Shown one piece after another: positions 39,639-50,702 of a stretch of 64,000 nucleotides of DNA. Location: positions 1 to 64,000 of the forward strand of contig JANDJZ010000208.1 of NCBI GenBank assembly GCA_027943245.1, given 5' to 3'. The stretch comes from Acanthamoeba sp. SK_2022b. Lineage: Eukaryota; Discosea; Longamoebia; Acanthamoebidae. The stretch's first letter is position 1; every line of letters starts with the position of its first letter. The notes beneath the pieces are model-generated. The model was given only the letters and a program-made list of their open reading frames with translations, was not told where the DNA came from and did not search any database. The translations under genes were made by a program, and so were the position numbers.

Positions 39639-40953
39639 ATGCTGCGCTTCAGGATCTTCCTGCTCTCTGCTTTGCTCTCGTTTCTCTTCTTGAGCGTTTT
39701 CGTCCACCAGTCTCGAGCAGGTCCCACCCCTTCTCCAACATATAGCGTGGTGTAGTGCGCTTGCAACTTCGTGAATGAACGTCCCGGGAGACCCTATCCT
39801 GATATGTCGTATCTCATCTTATTAGATGATACCGAGTCGTCTGAGCAACCTCACGTCGAGGGAGCAGACCAACAAGAGGAGTTAGCTGAGCAACTGCCCG
39901 TCAGCGAAACCGCGGAGCCAACACCCGTGGAGGTGACGGAGGAGGAGGAGGAGGAAGAGGACTGCATCGTACGCATGAATGGCGAGTGCTTCGACGACCT
40001 CGAGGAGGCCACCCACGCCGTTAACATCGGACGACAGGCCGGCAAGCCTGCTAAGCCCAAGAGCACCCTCGGCCGACACAACTGGTCGCGCAAGAAGGTT
40101 GTCATCGTGCTCAAGAGCGGCACCACCCACAAAGGGCCCTTCGTGCTGAGGCCCGACCGCGACCTCAAGTTCGTGGCCATTTTCTCCTCTGGCCCCGGTG
40201 CGATCCCAACTTGGTTCACCAAGCACCAATACCCTTCTCACCCTCTCACGTGTTCAAAAATGGCGACGAACACCAGAGCGCGCGATCATCGACTGCCAGC
40301 ACAACGGCAGGGCGGGCCTGCTGTTCGAGAATGTGATCAACTCAACCTACCTGAACTTGCTCGACATGCGCAGGTGCTCCCCCGCGCTCCACTTTGGGCC
40401 GAGCTACAAGGGCCAGGAGATCGTTATCGAAAACTCGACCTTCCACGGCAACGACCCCGACCCCGTCCACAACGCCATGGCCCTGCTCATCGACTCGGAC
40501 AAGGCTTTCGACCACCCCGACAACGGCCTGCCCTTGCGCTACACCGACGATGAGGTGCGTGAGGCGTGGCTCTCCGAGGCCAAGGGCCTCACCGAGTTCC
40601 CCATGATGCTCGCCCGCGAGGACGCCCAAGACGTCGCGCGACTCAACCTGATAATAACCAAGTGCCAGTTCCGCGTGGCGCTGCACGAGGAGGGGCTCCC
40701 CGAGCCGCTCGACGCCATGATCACCTGGGACAACGGCATGGACTACTACCTCAACAAGATCTACAAGAAGGTGGGCGTCAGGACCGAACGGTTCAGGCTG
40801 GACCACCAAAAGACCCACATGTTCACCCTCCGGCGGATGGGCGGCGGCGGACGCAACTCCCAGTGGGACATCCAGCCCCCGTTCCGCCCCAACGAGGTCG
40901 ACCACAACTCGCCCTCCTTCCGCCGCCTGCTCGCCCGTAACGGCATCTACTAG
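39639..40953 (+). CDS. Secreted right-handed beta-helix-like protein
   Basis: Exons 39639-39720, 39826-40197 and 40277-40953 join in phase to 376 residues. Exon 1 is a signal peptide (RIFLLSALLSFLFLSVFVHQ). An acidic segment (VEVTEEEEEEED) precedes a region with pectin-lyase-like features: KSGTTHKGPFVLRPDRDLKF, then IIDCQHNGRAGLLFENVIN, LNLLDMRRCSPALHFG and IVIENSTFHGN, i.e. successive short strands with an Asn/Gly-rich turn each. The rest (MITWDNGMDYYLNKIYKKVG) is less repetitive. Catalytic residues of a defined pectinase were not recognised, so it may be a structural or carbohydrate-binding beta-helix. Expected outside the cell. Confidence 0.7.
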
Positions 40954-41170
40954 GCAAGCAAGCAAGCAAGCATCGAGAGAAAAGGGAGATTGGGCTGTGT
41001 GTTGGGGGGGGGGGTGAGCGTGCGACACGACACGCGTGACGCACGAGCCGTGAACGAAGAGCTGGAGTTAGGACATGTCAATCGCGTGCGTTATGTTATA
41101 ATAACACGAAGAAGAAGAAGAAGTGTGTGGGCTCCGTGATGATGATAAGATGAAGGTGAAGTTGATGCAA
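40954..41170. other. Convergent spacer with GAA and G runs
   Basis: Holds (AAGC)n near 40953-40972, a G-run near 41006 and (GAA)n near 41106-41122. No gene. Confidence 0.6.
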
Positions 41171-42269
41171 TCACTTCCTGGCAAAAGAGACCACCATGAG
41201 GTGCGTGGGCGTGATCTTGAAGTGCTGCAGACCGGTCATCGCCACGGCAGCCTCCATCTCCGAGTTGAACTCCACGAACGCGATGCCCTGCTTGCCCGGC
41301 ACCATGTCCACCTTCTTGAAGCCAGGATACCTGACCACCACGACAACGAGTCAACAACGACAACGAACGTTAGCGCGCCAGTTCTGTGCGCGCTGTGGTG
41401 TAGACCACGCGGGCTGGGAGTGGGTGGGGCGGAGGCGTACTGCTGGAAGAGCATGGAAAGCATGAGCTCGGTGGTCTGGTCGGGCAGGTTCTCCACGAAC
41501 AGCAGCTTGTTGGGCGGGTTGGGCTTGGGCTGGGGAGGAGCGGCCGGTCCGGCCGATCCACCGGGGGCAGCCTGCCCGGGCGCCAGCGCAGCCTGCGATG
41601 CCTCGTCCTTGACCTTCTACTCCCACCCATCCACAGCCGGTGAGCGCGTGATCGGCGCCAAGGCGAGGGGGGAGAGAGAGAGCAAGACCGCGGGCAGTAA
41701 GTGGATGTGTGGGGAGCGAGCGTGTACCTTGGCGGGCGTCTCCTTCTTCTTGGGCTTGGGCTTGGGCTTCTCCTCTCGTGGCCGCTTTTCGCGGGGCACG
41801 AAGGTGCCTTTGATCTTGGCCACCAAGTCGGACTTGCTCTTGGCATATTGAATGTGCTGAAATGAAATGATGAGCAAGGCAATTAATGGCTCATTGACCC
41901 CCGCGAAAATGCAATTCTGAAAGCGAAAAGAGTGATTGGCACGGACCATGGGCTTGTCATAGAAGACAAATGATTGGAGGGCCTTGAGGGCCGTCGAAGC
42001 TGAACCGATGTCACGGAAGATCACGAAGGCCTGACCGCGCAGCTTCAGGGACTTCTGAGCTACAATGTCAAGCACTGTGCCATACTGCGAGCACAATCCG
42101 TAGAGTGCCTTTCGCAGCTCTGCGCATGGAGACAAGAGCATTGACGTTAAATTGGCCCTGCTTAGCAAAGGGGCAAGTAAGCCCGATTTAACGGCGCACC
42201 ATCTCGCTTCACTTTCTCATTGAGGTTATTGATATAGAGCGTCTCATTCGGCGGTACTTCGGCTTCCAT
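41171..42269 (-). CDS. U1A/U2B''-type spliceosomal RNA-binding protein
   Basis: Five exons, 42200-42269, 41947-42119, 41856-41728, 41441-41613 and 41171-41330, join in phase to 234 residues. The N-terminal RRM is the U1A/U2B'' type: PNETLYINNLNEKVK, then ELRKALYGLCSQYGTVLDIV, RNP1-like LRGQAFVIFRD, and the hallmark HIQYAKSKSDLVAKIKGTF after the loop. A Lys/Pro-rich linker (KPKPKPKKK) and an Ala/Pro-rich stretch precede a second RRM (NKLLFVENLP, KQGIAFVEFNSEM, HFKITPTHLMVVSFARK). It binds a U1 or U2 snRNA loop during pre-mRNA splicing in the nucleus. Which of the two paralogues it is cannot be told; many protists keep a single SNF-like protein for both. Confidence 0.93.
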
Positions 42270-42280
42270 TTTGCTATATG

Positions 42281-43350
42281 TTCTGCGTGGTCTGCGAGGC
42301 ACGAAATCAAGATCGCTGTGGCAGAAAAAAACTTATCTTTTTCTTTTCTCTGTCGACATGTTATGCGCGAGTTTGTGGCAGATGAGGGATACAGGACTCA
42401 ACCAGCTGCTATCTTCGCAGGGGAGCACACACTGGGTGGTCAGACTGCACCAGTGCCATCTCAGCCATTTAAATCTTTGAGAGATGGAAGGAGGTCACCA
42501 GGCCAATGCTAAAGGACACAGCATCATCAGGGCTGTCTTCACACTCAATATTTCCATTGTAGCTAGCAAGGTGTTTGTTGGTGGCCCTCTCTCTGTGTTC
42601 CCCTCCAAACCATAAGGTGATGTCACTGAGGTTGAGCTGGTTGTTGTTGGATGCCTTGAAGATGTGGTCAGTGACCTCTTGGTCACAAGTGTTATGGAGG
42701 TGCTGTGTTGCTGGCCACACGGTGTAAATGTGATGTCCTTGAGTCCTGGCCTGGCAGCCTCCCTACATGGCTGTGTCTGCCCCTTATGGCCTGTCCTCAG
42801 TGTGGACTGGGCACTCCTGTGTGCTGTGCACCATTTTTATAAGACACCATGCTTCTGCTTGTGGTCCTTCTGGCTCAGCCTGGCAAATCACACACCCCCA
42901 GCACATTGCATGGATTGTGTTTAAATTTTGTTGTTGTTGTTGTTGTTTTTTTTTTTTTTTTTAAATGAAAAAGCTAGATTGTGAAAAAGTCACATCTGTG
43001 GATGTACATGAGTTCACCTTGGGACATTGTTACTTTTTTCTGAACACTCTGTTTTATGTATTGGGACTGTGATTTTAGTCTTGCCTTGTGTGCCCAGGTT
43101 GAGCCTGTGATCCTCTTCTGGGCACTAAGGCAGCACAGTCAGCCTGTTTGTCTCTCAGGTATTGAGTGTGGGCACACTGCATTGAGTACTTCGTTTTTAT
43201 TGGTGAGTGCAACATTGTAGAGGTTGCAATGTGCAGCTGGAACACCAAACACCCCTACACATGAATGCCCACCCAGCTGGTTTTGTTTATTGGACCCAAA
43301 GTTTCAGATGTGTGGGTGCTTTGAATAAAAGAATTAGCATAAGAAACAAG
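42281..43350. repeat. Family R repeat, left part (interrupted by the LINE)
   Basis: Lower-GC DNA without an intact gene. It contains GACATTGTTACTTTTTTCTG then AACACTCTG at about 43024-43052, the same box as at 7.75 and 7.89 kb. There is a (GTT)n/T-run at 42925-42962. Deleting the LINE and one copy of its target duplication joins it directly to the DNA from 50563 on. Confidence 0.65.
43338..43350. repeat. Target-site duplication of the LINE, 3' side
   Basis: CATAAGAAACAAG, identical to 50563-50575. Confidence 0.92.
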
Positions 43351-43457
43351 AGAGAGAGAGAATTTGCGGGACAGAGGGACGGACAGGAGGAAAAGCCCGT
43401 CTGAGTATGGGGCTAGGGCGCTGGGCCTCCTCCTGCGTCCTGGTGTGGGGGCGGGGT

Positions 43458-46400
43458 TTAAGGGACTTGCGGTAATCTGCGGCGTATTTCCTTTTTTATG
43501 TCCAGTACCCGCTCACGCCTGCGGTTCCACATGGTGTGGGCCGCCCTCACGATGGTGTTTTGCATCTCTTCGATGCAGGCTGCTACTTGCTTCGGGTTGA
43601 CTCCCCACTCTATCAGGGCTGCCGGGAGAGCGAACGGGCAGAAACCTAGAGCTCCCATGTGTTTATTGTAGCCCGCCAGGGCGTTGGTGGCGGGCGACCG
43701 CGCCTCGGTGTCCACCCCGGCCAATGAGAACCAGGGGACAAGGTGTACGTCGGGCTTGCCGGTGTACCTCCTGGCGATGTCCAGGATTTTGGCGTCATGG
43801 CTAGAGCGCAGGTCGGTGGTAGCTACGCAGGAGGTATACACGTGGTGGTGCATCTCTTTCTTGGTACCGCTTTCCCTGTACATTACGGCCGTGTCGGGCC
43901 CACAGGCCGTTTCCACAGTGCATAAAGGGCAGCCCTGGTGGCAGTGAGCAGCCCAGTCCACAATCCATTTGCGGCTGTCCTCTGCCCTAGGGTTTTCTCT
44001 GGTGAACCAGGTACATCCATTGGGCGATCGCTGCCAGTAGAGATGGATCCTTTCAGCGTTTGGCGCTTGTGACTTCCACCGCGCGCTGTAGGCCCATCTT
44101 CTGACTCCCCTGCTATTAAAGTCCCTTGGTAGCCCCGACCTCCAGAAGTCTGTTGATCTATCCTGTAGGAACTCGCCTCTGGAGGCCCGGTTGGCCTGGG
44201 CCCTCCACCTGCTGTCGGTGGTAGCCTTGCGGGACAGCAGCTCCAGTCCGGCCTCCAGCAGGGATCCGTCGCCTCTTACGAGGGATACGTTGTCGAGGGA
44301 GCTGGCCGCGCTTCTCCGGTATACCAGGGTGTGTTTGTGGCGGGCGGTGGAGGCCAGGCCATCTGCGATGACGTTGCCCCGCATGAGGATGTTGAAGTCG
44401 GGTCCATGGAGGTTGTGAAGGTCTGCAAGTTTGGCCTCCCACCGTTCTAACCCCTCGCCTCCCGCTGCTCTTCTTTCTTCGCCTTTCCGTTCGATGTGGC
44501 TAGGCACATATGTGAAGGACACCTGGAAGCCTTGCTTCCTCCGGCTGTTGATGGCCTTGGCAATGTTTAGGATGACGCTTCTACCATCGGTATCCGCGTA
44601 TCCGCTTTTCTTCCCACCTGCCAATTCTGGAAGTTGTGGATGGCACTCACTGCGCTCATGCAGTCCGTGGCTACTTCTATGTTGTGTTGGCCTGGCGTGC
44701 GCTGCAGTGCCACCAGTATTGCCACTAGCTCTCCTACAAAAGAGGAGCCCCCCCAGTGATGAGAACCTTCTCCTGTAGGCTGGCCTCATCCCCAAGGTAT
44801 ACTCTGGCTGTTGGTATCCCATCAGTGTAGCTTCCGTCGGTCCAGACTTGTACTGTGTTAGTCGCCCTGTTAAGGTTCAGCGCCGCCATTAGTGCGTCAC
44901 TGGGAGTGTGTGGTGGGAGTGGCTCGCTTGTAGGGATGGCCCTAGTACTTATGTTGGTCATCATGGCCCTCATAGCAGTTATTTCACGTGTGTCGCCTGG
45001 AGGGGGACGCCCTGGGGCGAATAGGGTTGACAGGTAGCTTTTGAGGTTGCTGGCCCCAGTTGGAAGCTGATCCCACTTGGTTATGCCTAGCTGGTACAGC
45101 CTGTGGACAACTTGATTTGTTTCGGAGCACCCCACATGTATCTGTTCAGGGTCTCGGACATTGACGTGTGGCGTTAGGTCTAGGTCTCGGAGGGAGGCCC
45201 TCCATCTGGTGATGGCGTCCCCGACCTGGCGGGCTCCACCCATGCTGGCCAGGATGGTATCCGTTGTGATGGTATTACCATTTACCAGTTGGGTGGTTGC
45301 GCTCCTGTGATGGAAGGCCGCGAGGCCCACCAGGCTCCTCAGCCCCAGACCCCCTCTCTGAGGTTCGATAAAGATAGGGTCCAGGTCATAGTGGGGTGGT
45401 AGGCCTTGTCTGTGGCGCACTGCCTTGGCAAGGGTATTGTCCAAAGTCGACAGGAGATCCTGGTCATAAGGGACGACAGGCATGCTATATGCCAGGAGGG
45501 CCACCGCGCCTGCATTGAGGACATGTACCAACTGGTCAGGTAGTATACGCTTGTACTGGATGGTGTTGAGGAAGCCGTGCACTTTTCGTGTTACCTCCAC
45601 CGCCTGCTTGCTCCAGTCAAGTGTGAGGCTCACCCATACTCCCAGGTATTTATAGTGCTCCCTGGGGCCCAGTTTTTGTAGCGGGATGCCCTTGTAATAG
45701 AGGTTCAGTGACCCGTTGTTGGAGTTGGTGGTGTAGCCCAATTTACTACAGTTGATGGTGAGGTTGAAGTGATCATAGAAGCGGACCAGTTTACTGTAAA
45801 TGTCTTGAATGTCAGCGTGGTCTTTGCCAATCAGGACAATGTCATCACAGTAGGCCAGCGCAGGTAGGTGCAGCCCGGTTGCAAAGCGGTAGCCAGCTGA
45901 CTGGTCTTGTTCCAACCAGGCCAGGAGCGGGTTCAGGAAAATAATGAAGAGAAGGGGGGAGAGACCGTCCCCTTGTCTAACTCCCCGTTCATAGGGGATC
46001 TTTTCAGTGAGTTCACCATTCAAGCGTAATTGTATTGTACTGTTGGTATATATGTTTTCAATTGTGAGGGCGAATTGTTCACCAACACCATATTGGTGGA
46101 GCGTCTGGGTGAGGGCGCTGTGCGATACACTGTCATACGCCTTGCTGAGGTCGATGTAAGCCAGGTGGATTTCCTTTCCTGAGGCCTGGCTGTCCTTGAG
46201 TGAGTCAATCAGTGCCCATAGGCAGTCTTGGGTTGAGTGACCTGGGCGGAAACCGTTTTGCAGCTTACTTAGTACTATTCCATTGAAGGCTTTGTAGAGG
46301 TGAGCAGTGAGCACGCTTGTGTAGACCTTGTATTGTACTTGGAGGAGCGTGATGGGGCGGTAGTTGCCTGGGTGGGCTTGGTCGCCATCTTTGTACAGTA

Positions 46401-46829
46401 GTGTCACTGCTGCTTCCCTCCATTTGGCGGGCGGGGCTTGTCCTTGCAGACATGCATTGAAGATGTGCTTCAGCACCTTCAGGTAAGGCTCCAGTAGTAG
46501 CTGTAGGACCCTAGCTGGGATCCCATCTGTGCCTGGGGTTGTGTTATTGAGTCTGGATATAGTGGCGGTGATTTCTGGTATTGTTATGGGTGCGGTCAGT
46601 GCCAGGCAGTCAGCTTCTGATATTCTGGTGATGTGGTGGAGCCAAGGTGCTGACCCTTTCTGGTTGGTCACACGCTTAAATAAGGTTCCCCACCATCGGG
46701 CAAACTCCCTATGTATAACTGCTTTGTCAGTGCTGCATTCTGGTCCTCCTGCGGTCTGGTAGGTCACCTCCTGTATGACATGCTTCCGCTCTTTCCCTGC
46801 ATGCAGCATGCGCCAGAAGCCTTTAGGAT
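43458..46829 (-). pseudogene. LINE ORF2, reverse transcriptase and RNase H part (frameshifted)
   Basis: The open RT frame is 44734-46809: fingers FNACLQGQAPPAKWREAAVT and GNYRPITLLQ, thumb-side GFRPGHSTQDCLWALIDSL, motif A AYIDLSKAYDSVSH, motif B GVRQGDGLSPLLFIIFLNPL, motif C ALAYCDDIVLIG. RNase H starts with QVWTDGSYTDG. It is then carried by other frames (GELVAILVAL, VATDCMSAV, then FTYVPSHIE and GNVIADGLAS in 43458-44822), so at least two frameshifts interrupt it, one probably in the C7 run at about 44749-44755. A Cys/His-rich C-terminal segment (CPLCTVETACG) follows. Not expected to be active. Confidence 0.9.
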
Positions 46830-46834
46830 TTCCA
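46830..46834. repeat. Target-site duplication TTCCA of the solo LTR, left
   Basis: TTCCA; its partner is at 47165-47169. Confidence 0.85.
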
Positions 46835-47164
46835 TATTGGAGTAGCTACGCAGTTGTAATAATAACTCAAGTCCACAAACCAGTTGTAAAGAGTAGAAGA
46901 CCGTTGAGTAAGTAGTTTATTGTATGTAGAGAGATAAGAGAAATAAGATTTGAGTACAAATCTTGGTTTTGTTCACCCTTGTGGAATTTCATATAACTTC
47001 CACGCCATCCCCATATGATTTCCATAAGGACCAATGGATATAAAAGGTCATCTTCCCTTATCCATAACACCTACCATATACTGATAATTGTTTTTACCCA
47101 CCAGATCGAGCAAGTGAATGACTGTTGTCAGTTATACACAGTTGATATTGTCAGTTCTCCAATA
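46835..47164 (-). mobile_element. Solo LTR (330 bp) inside LINE ORF2
   Basis: The insert begins TATTGGAG and ends CTCCAATA, an 8-bp terminal inverted repeat, and is flanked by TTCCA on both sides. Removing it with one TTCCA restores the minus-strand frame Gly-Tyr-Gly-Asn-Pro-Lys-Gly-Phe-Trp across the endonuclease/RT boundary. It is AT-rich. Read on the minus strand it has a TATA-like TTTTATATCC and a downstream AATAAA, fitting LTR promoter and polyadenylation signals. A 5-bp duplication fits LTR-retrotransposon integration. No internal coding region is present, so it is a solo LTR; a non-autonomous DNA element is the less likely alternative. Confidence 0.87.
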
Positions 47165-47169
47165 TTCCA
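47165..47169. repeat. Target-site duplication TTCCA of the solo LTR, right
   Basis: TTCCA; its partner is at 46830-46834. Confidence 0.85.
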
Positions 47170-48580
47170 TAGCCTGCCTTTATTAGGTTTCTTGTGTAAT
47201 TTGCCGCACTGGCTCTTGCTATATCCTGGTGCGCCTTATTGATGTCCTTGGTGATCCTCTGTCTGCGCTCAACCATTGCCTGCAGGCTTTGTTCTATTGC
47301 TGTTTGGTCAAAGGTGGTGCCCACTTGCAGGTTGTATGTTGCTAGTTTCACACGGCTTTTGGTGCCCAATCCTGGTGGGCTCTTGTGGCAGAGGGCTGTT
47401 GCCAGGGAGTTGATTCCCTTGCTGAGGACTTGTCGTTCCGCCCAGAGGAGTTCATGGCGGGCACTTGCAAAAGGTCCCTTGTGTTTACCCTTTTTTGGGA
47501 CCAGGGTAGTCTCCATGGCCATCATGATGGTCTGGTTGAGTTTGTCTTGCAGTGAGTTCCAGTCACCAAGGTGTGTAGTCTGGCCCATTTCATGCTGCCA
47601 TTGTTTGTCAGCCAGGAGGTTCAGTTTTGCAGAGAGGTTCTTCTGGGACTCCAGGTCATCCAATAGGTATAGAGGGAGGCCAATGTGGTTTGATCTGATT
47701 GGTGCATGGTGTGCAGGTAGTTGTCCTGCGTGAAGGTCTACTTGGATTGCTGCATGGTCTGTGTTGATGGGTGCATTAATGATACTAGTGTCCTGTATAC
47801 ATTGACCTGCTCTCTTATTGGCAAGGCAGTAGTCAATTCGGGTGGTAGTAATACGTGGTTGCATGTCACCCTCTGCTGTTTTGCTTACTTGTCGGAATGT
47901 ATGTTTACTGCAATCAGGGTGGATTTTCCTATGTATGTCCACCAGTATCTTTGAGTTGACCAAGTGTCTAACTGTCCAGTTTCCAGGTGTCAGCCGGCTG
48001 GATCCATAGTTGGTCCACTTTTCGCCTGGTGATAGGGTTGCATTCCAATCTCCAAGTAGGAGGAGGGGTGATTTTCTGTGGTTTTTCTGTGTAATGGGGA
48101 CAATGTATTTTTCTACGAACTTATTGTTCTTGACACGATTGCCTGAGGGTGCATACACATTGTATACTGAGAGTGTAGCAGAGTTCAATCTGATTTCTGC
48201 CTGAAAAAGCCGGTGGCAAGTAGAGCCATTGTTTTTTGGGGTTTGTTGAAATTTGGCCTGGTGTGCATGCTCTTCAACCTAGGTTTTATCTGTGTGCTCC
48301 TGCTGTGCCTAGTGTGGCGACTTTTTTGCTTGGAGTTGGTTTCAGTCTTGGATTTTAGGTTCCAGAAGATAGAGACTCCATGTTGGGCAGCCTCCTTTTC
48401 AATGTCATGATTTGGGGTTTCCTGCCACCGTCCTACCTCTTGTAGGCCATCATCATCCATTTGTTGTCCCTCATCTTTTGGCATAGTGTGGGGATCTCCC
48501 TCCAGTTTTTTCTGATGTTGAGTGAGACTATTGAGGTTATGGTGGCAGTCAGTGGTGTGGTTAGAGGCTCAGGGCCTGTG
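47165..48580 (-). pseudogene. LINE ORF2, APE-type endonuclease part (frameshifted)
   Basis: Endonuclease motifs run across three frames: SLNIRKN and the following helix (about 48433-48550), VGRWQETPNHDIEKE (about 48400), then LSVYNVYAPSGNR, SPLLLLGDWNATLSPGEKW, TRIDYCLANKR and NTDHAAIQVDL in the open frame 47151-48188. The catalytic Asn, Asp-Trp-Asn and Asp-His are intact. Breaks lie near 48435 and 48190. The frame runs into the LTR at 47164. Confidence 0.87.
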
Positions 48581-48915
48581 CCTGTTGCATTCACTGTTGG
48601 GAGTGAGACCAATAGTAGAAGCAGGATGAGCAGTAGTTTTCTGGTTCGTCTGGTGGGGCCACCTGTAGAGGATGTTGGGTGTTGTGGTAAGGTTCTTTGG
48701 AGGTGTTGGTGTTGAACATGGAGGTAAATGGGTATGAACGGGGCAATTTTATTAGGTATTGGTTTGGTCGCAGGCATGGGCCGAGAGTGGGTGGGAGATA
48801 TGAAGATGGCAAGGAGGCCCAGAAGAAGGCCCAGGGCCAAGGACCTCTTAACCCTGTTGGGATCTTGCTCTTGCTGTGGCAGCTCTCTCCAGTCTCTCCT
48901 TGATCCTCCTCTGGG

Positions 48916-50553
48916 TCACAGCAGCGTGTTCGTGGGCCAACCCTTCTTCCTCAGCAATTGCTTGCCTTCTATGGTCGGCAGCCTCCCTGGCCTTCCTCTC
49001 CCGTTCTCTGGCTCGGGCTGCCATCCGGTTGGCCCTGGATTCTTCAGCTTCCTGCCACTGTCATCCTGTTCATGAGCGTTTGTATTAGTTAGGCAGGGTT
49101 GGTTGTCTAGTACCTTCTTTATCTGATCAGCTGAGGCTGGCTGGATGAATTGGATGGGTGGGAGGCCTGACAGGAGTGGAGCTGGTGAGGTAGCATTGAG
49201 TTTATCCTGGTTCTCCTCTGAGCTCACCGTGATCCACACATAGTTGAGGTAGACTCCCTTTTTTTTAACAAATTCTACATCCTTGACCTCCACGCCTGAG
49301 TAGTGGTGGATGAGGTCTTGGAGTTCCTTTGGTTTTACCTGTATCAGGACCCCCTTGGCGTTGACCACAAAGCGGGGTTCATTTAGGTCTAGCCAGCTCA
49401 TGAGGAAGTATTCCTCATAGTTGACTTGTATTCCTCCTATCATCAGTAGGGAGGTCACCAGGGCTGGTGTAGCAGTGGTGAGGCGCCAGGTTGGGGTATG
49501 GGCGTGGTCTATTCTTTTGATTTGAATGTCTCTTGCCACAATTGGCAGGTCCGAGGCTTCCTTGATCCTGTCAATGAGGCCTTCCAGAGTGACAGCATGA
49601 GGTATGTCTGGGTTACCTGCCCATAGAGCCACTAAGGCACTTACTGGTTCTCCATTGAGTAGAAACGTGACTTGTTGAACCTGCCTGGGAGTCCTTCCTC
49701 TGCCCAGAAGTCAGCAGTGGCTTGGCGTTCTCCCTCAATGGCTTCATCAGTAGTAGAATTCATCATAATAGACAGCTCCTTTCTGTCTTGATTGTAGGAG
49801 GCCAACCTGACGGCGTAGTTGATGAGCTTGGTCTCTTGAATAACTCTTAGGATCTCTTTGTACTGGTTGGCTTCCACCTCTTCCCAGTACAAGGTGTGTA
49901 GTTTGGTTGTTTCATTGATTTCCTTAGCTCCTTGCCAGGTGGGTGTGGACTCATCCTCTGCCTCAAAGCTGCCTGGCGACCTATCAGTTCATGGGCGCTT
50001 GGTGAAGCGGCTGGGGGATGTGGGTTGTGCCTCCATTTCTGGTTGGGTGAGGCTCGGGTTGGGGGATTATTGGGGGTGAGGCGGTTGGGAGGGCATGGTG
50101 TTTGTTGGTTGGAGCTCTGTTCGGGGACAGGTCTCTTTTTTTTTGGTTTTTATTCCATTTTTCCTTACTCCATGTGAAATTGTTCCTTTTTTGGTTTGGG
50201 TGGTACTGTTTGTTGGTTTGGTATGATACAGTCCTCTTCTCAGCTGGAGGGGGTTTGTTTTCCTCCAGGTGTGGGGGCGGCCCTTTGCCTCTCTGTGGTC
50301 TGAGGGGCAAGGCACCATGGGCGGGGTTTGTTGTATTGTGTGTAGCTAGCTTGGGTTCATGTGGGTTGGAGGGGAGGGGTTCAGTTTGATTCGTCTTTTT
50401 GTGCTCGTTGGTCTTTTGTAGGCGCCATTCCGCTGCCTGGTGGTGTTTTGAGGGCCTCCAGGTCGACCCTGCGCTGTTATGGCTAGCGTGGCCTTTTTTA
50501 TTTGTACAAGTAGTTACAGTTTCATCTGCAGCCATGCCCTCTCCCGGTTCCAT
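48916..50553 (-). pseudogene. LINE ORF1 (broken into three frames)
   Basis: Starts at ATG 50553 (MEPGEGMAADET). The first part (to 49984) is Pro/Asn/Lys-rich and disordered (PQRGKGPPPHLEENKPPPAE). A frameshift and a TGA separate it from a helical part (LYWEEVEANQYKEILRVIQE, 49641-49892). A further stop leads to the last part 48916-49632 (HAVTLEGLIDRIKEASDLPI, LIQVKPKELQDLIHHYSGVE). No CCHC zinc knuckle was seen. Probably a nucleic-acid-binding ORF1 protein by position. Confidence 0.72.
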
Positions 50554-50562
50554 TTTTCGTCC

Positions 50563-50575
50563 CATAAGAAACAAG
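50563..50575. repeat. Target-site duplication of the LINE, 5' side
   Basis: CATAAGAAACAAG, identical to 43338-43350. Confidence 0.92.
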
Positions 50576-50583
50576 TTCATTAG

Positions 50584-50702
50584 ACTTGGGGGAAATTATT
50601 ATCCCTGCCTTTTTCCTGAAGTTTCCAGGCTGAAATTTCATAGAAGAAAGCTGAACAACTAATCTTAGAGCTTATGTTTGTAGACAAAGCTTTTGGTGCG
50701 AG
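50584..50702 (+). repeat. Left arm of a long inverted repeat
   Basis: GACTTGGGGGAAAT...CAAAGCTTTTGGTGC, about 119 bases. It matches the inverse of 53974-54093 with only a handful of differences. Confidence 0.9.

Larger units (their letters stand above)
43351..50562 (-). mobile_element. Full-length non-LTR retrotransposon (APE endonuclease + RT + RNase H), decayed
   Basis: The element is 7,212 bp on the minus strand, bounded by a perfect 13-bp target duplication. Its 5' end has only nine bases before the ATG of ORF1 (50553). Its 3' end is a TC dinucleotide tail (plus-strand AG run at 43351-43360) instead of poly-A. ORF2 carries an APE-type endonuclease, a reverse transcriptase with an unusual YCDD active site, and an RNase H, the order seen in the I/Tad-type LINE clades. 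Several frameshifts and a nested LTR show it is inactive. It is inserted in family R DNA. Confidence 0.93.

Noticed and set aside
50554..50580. LINE ORF1 start at 50580
   Set aside because: The first nine codons lie in the target-site duplication and flanking DNA, so the true element start is ATG 50553.
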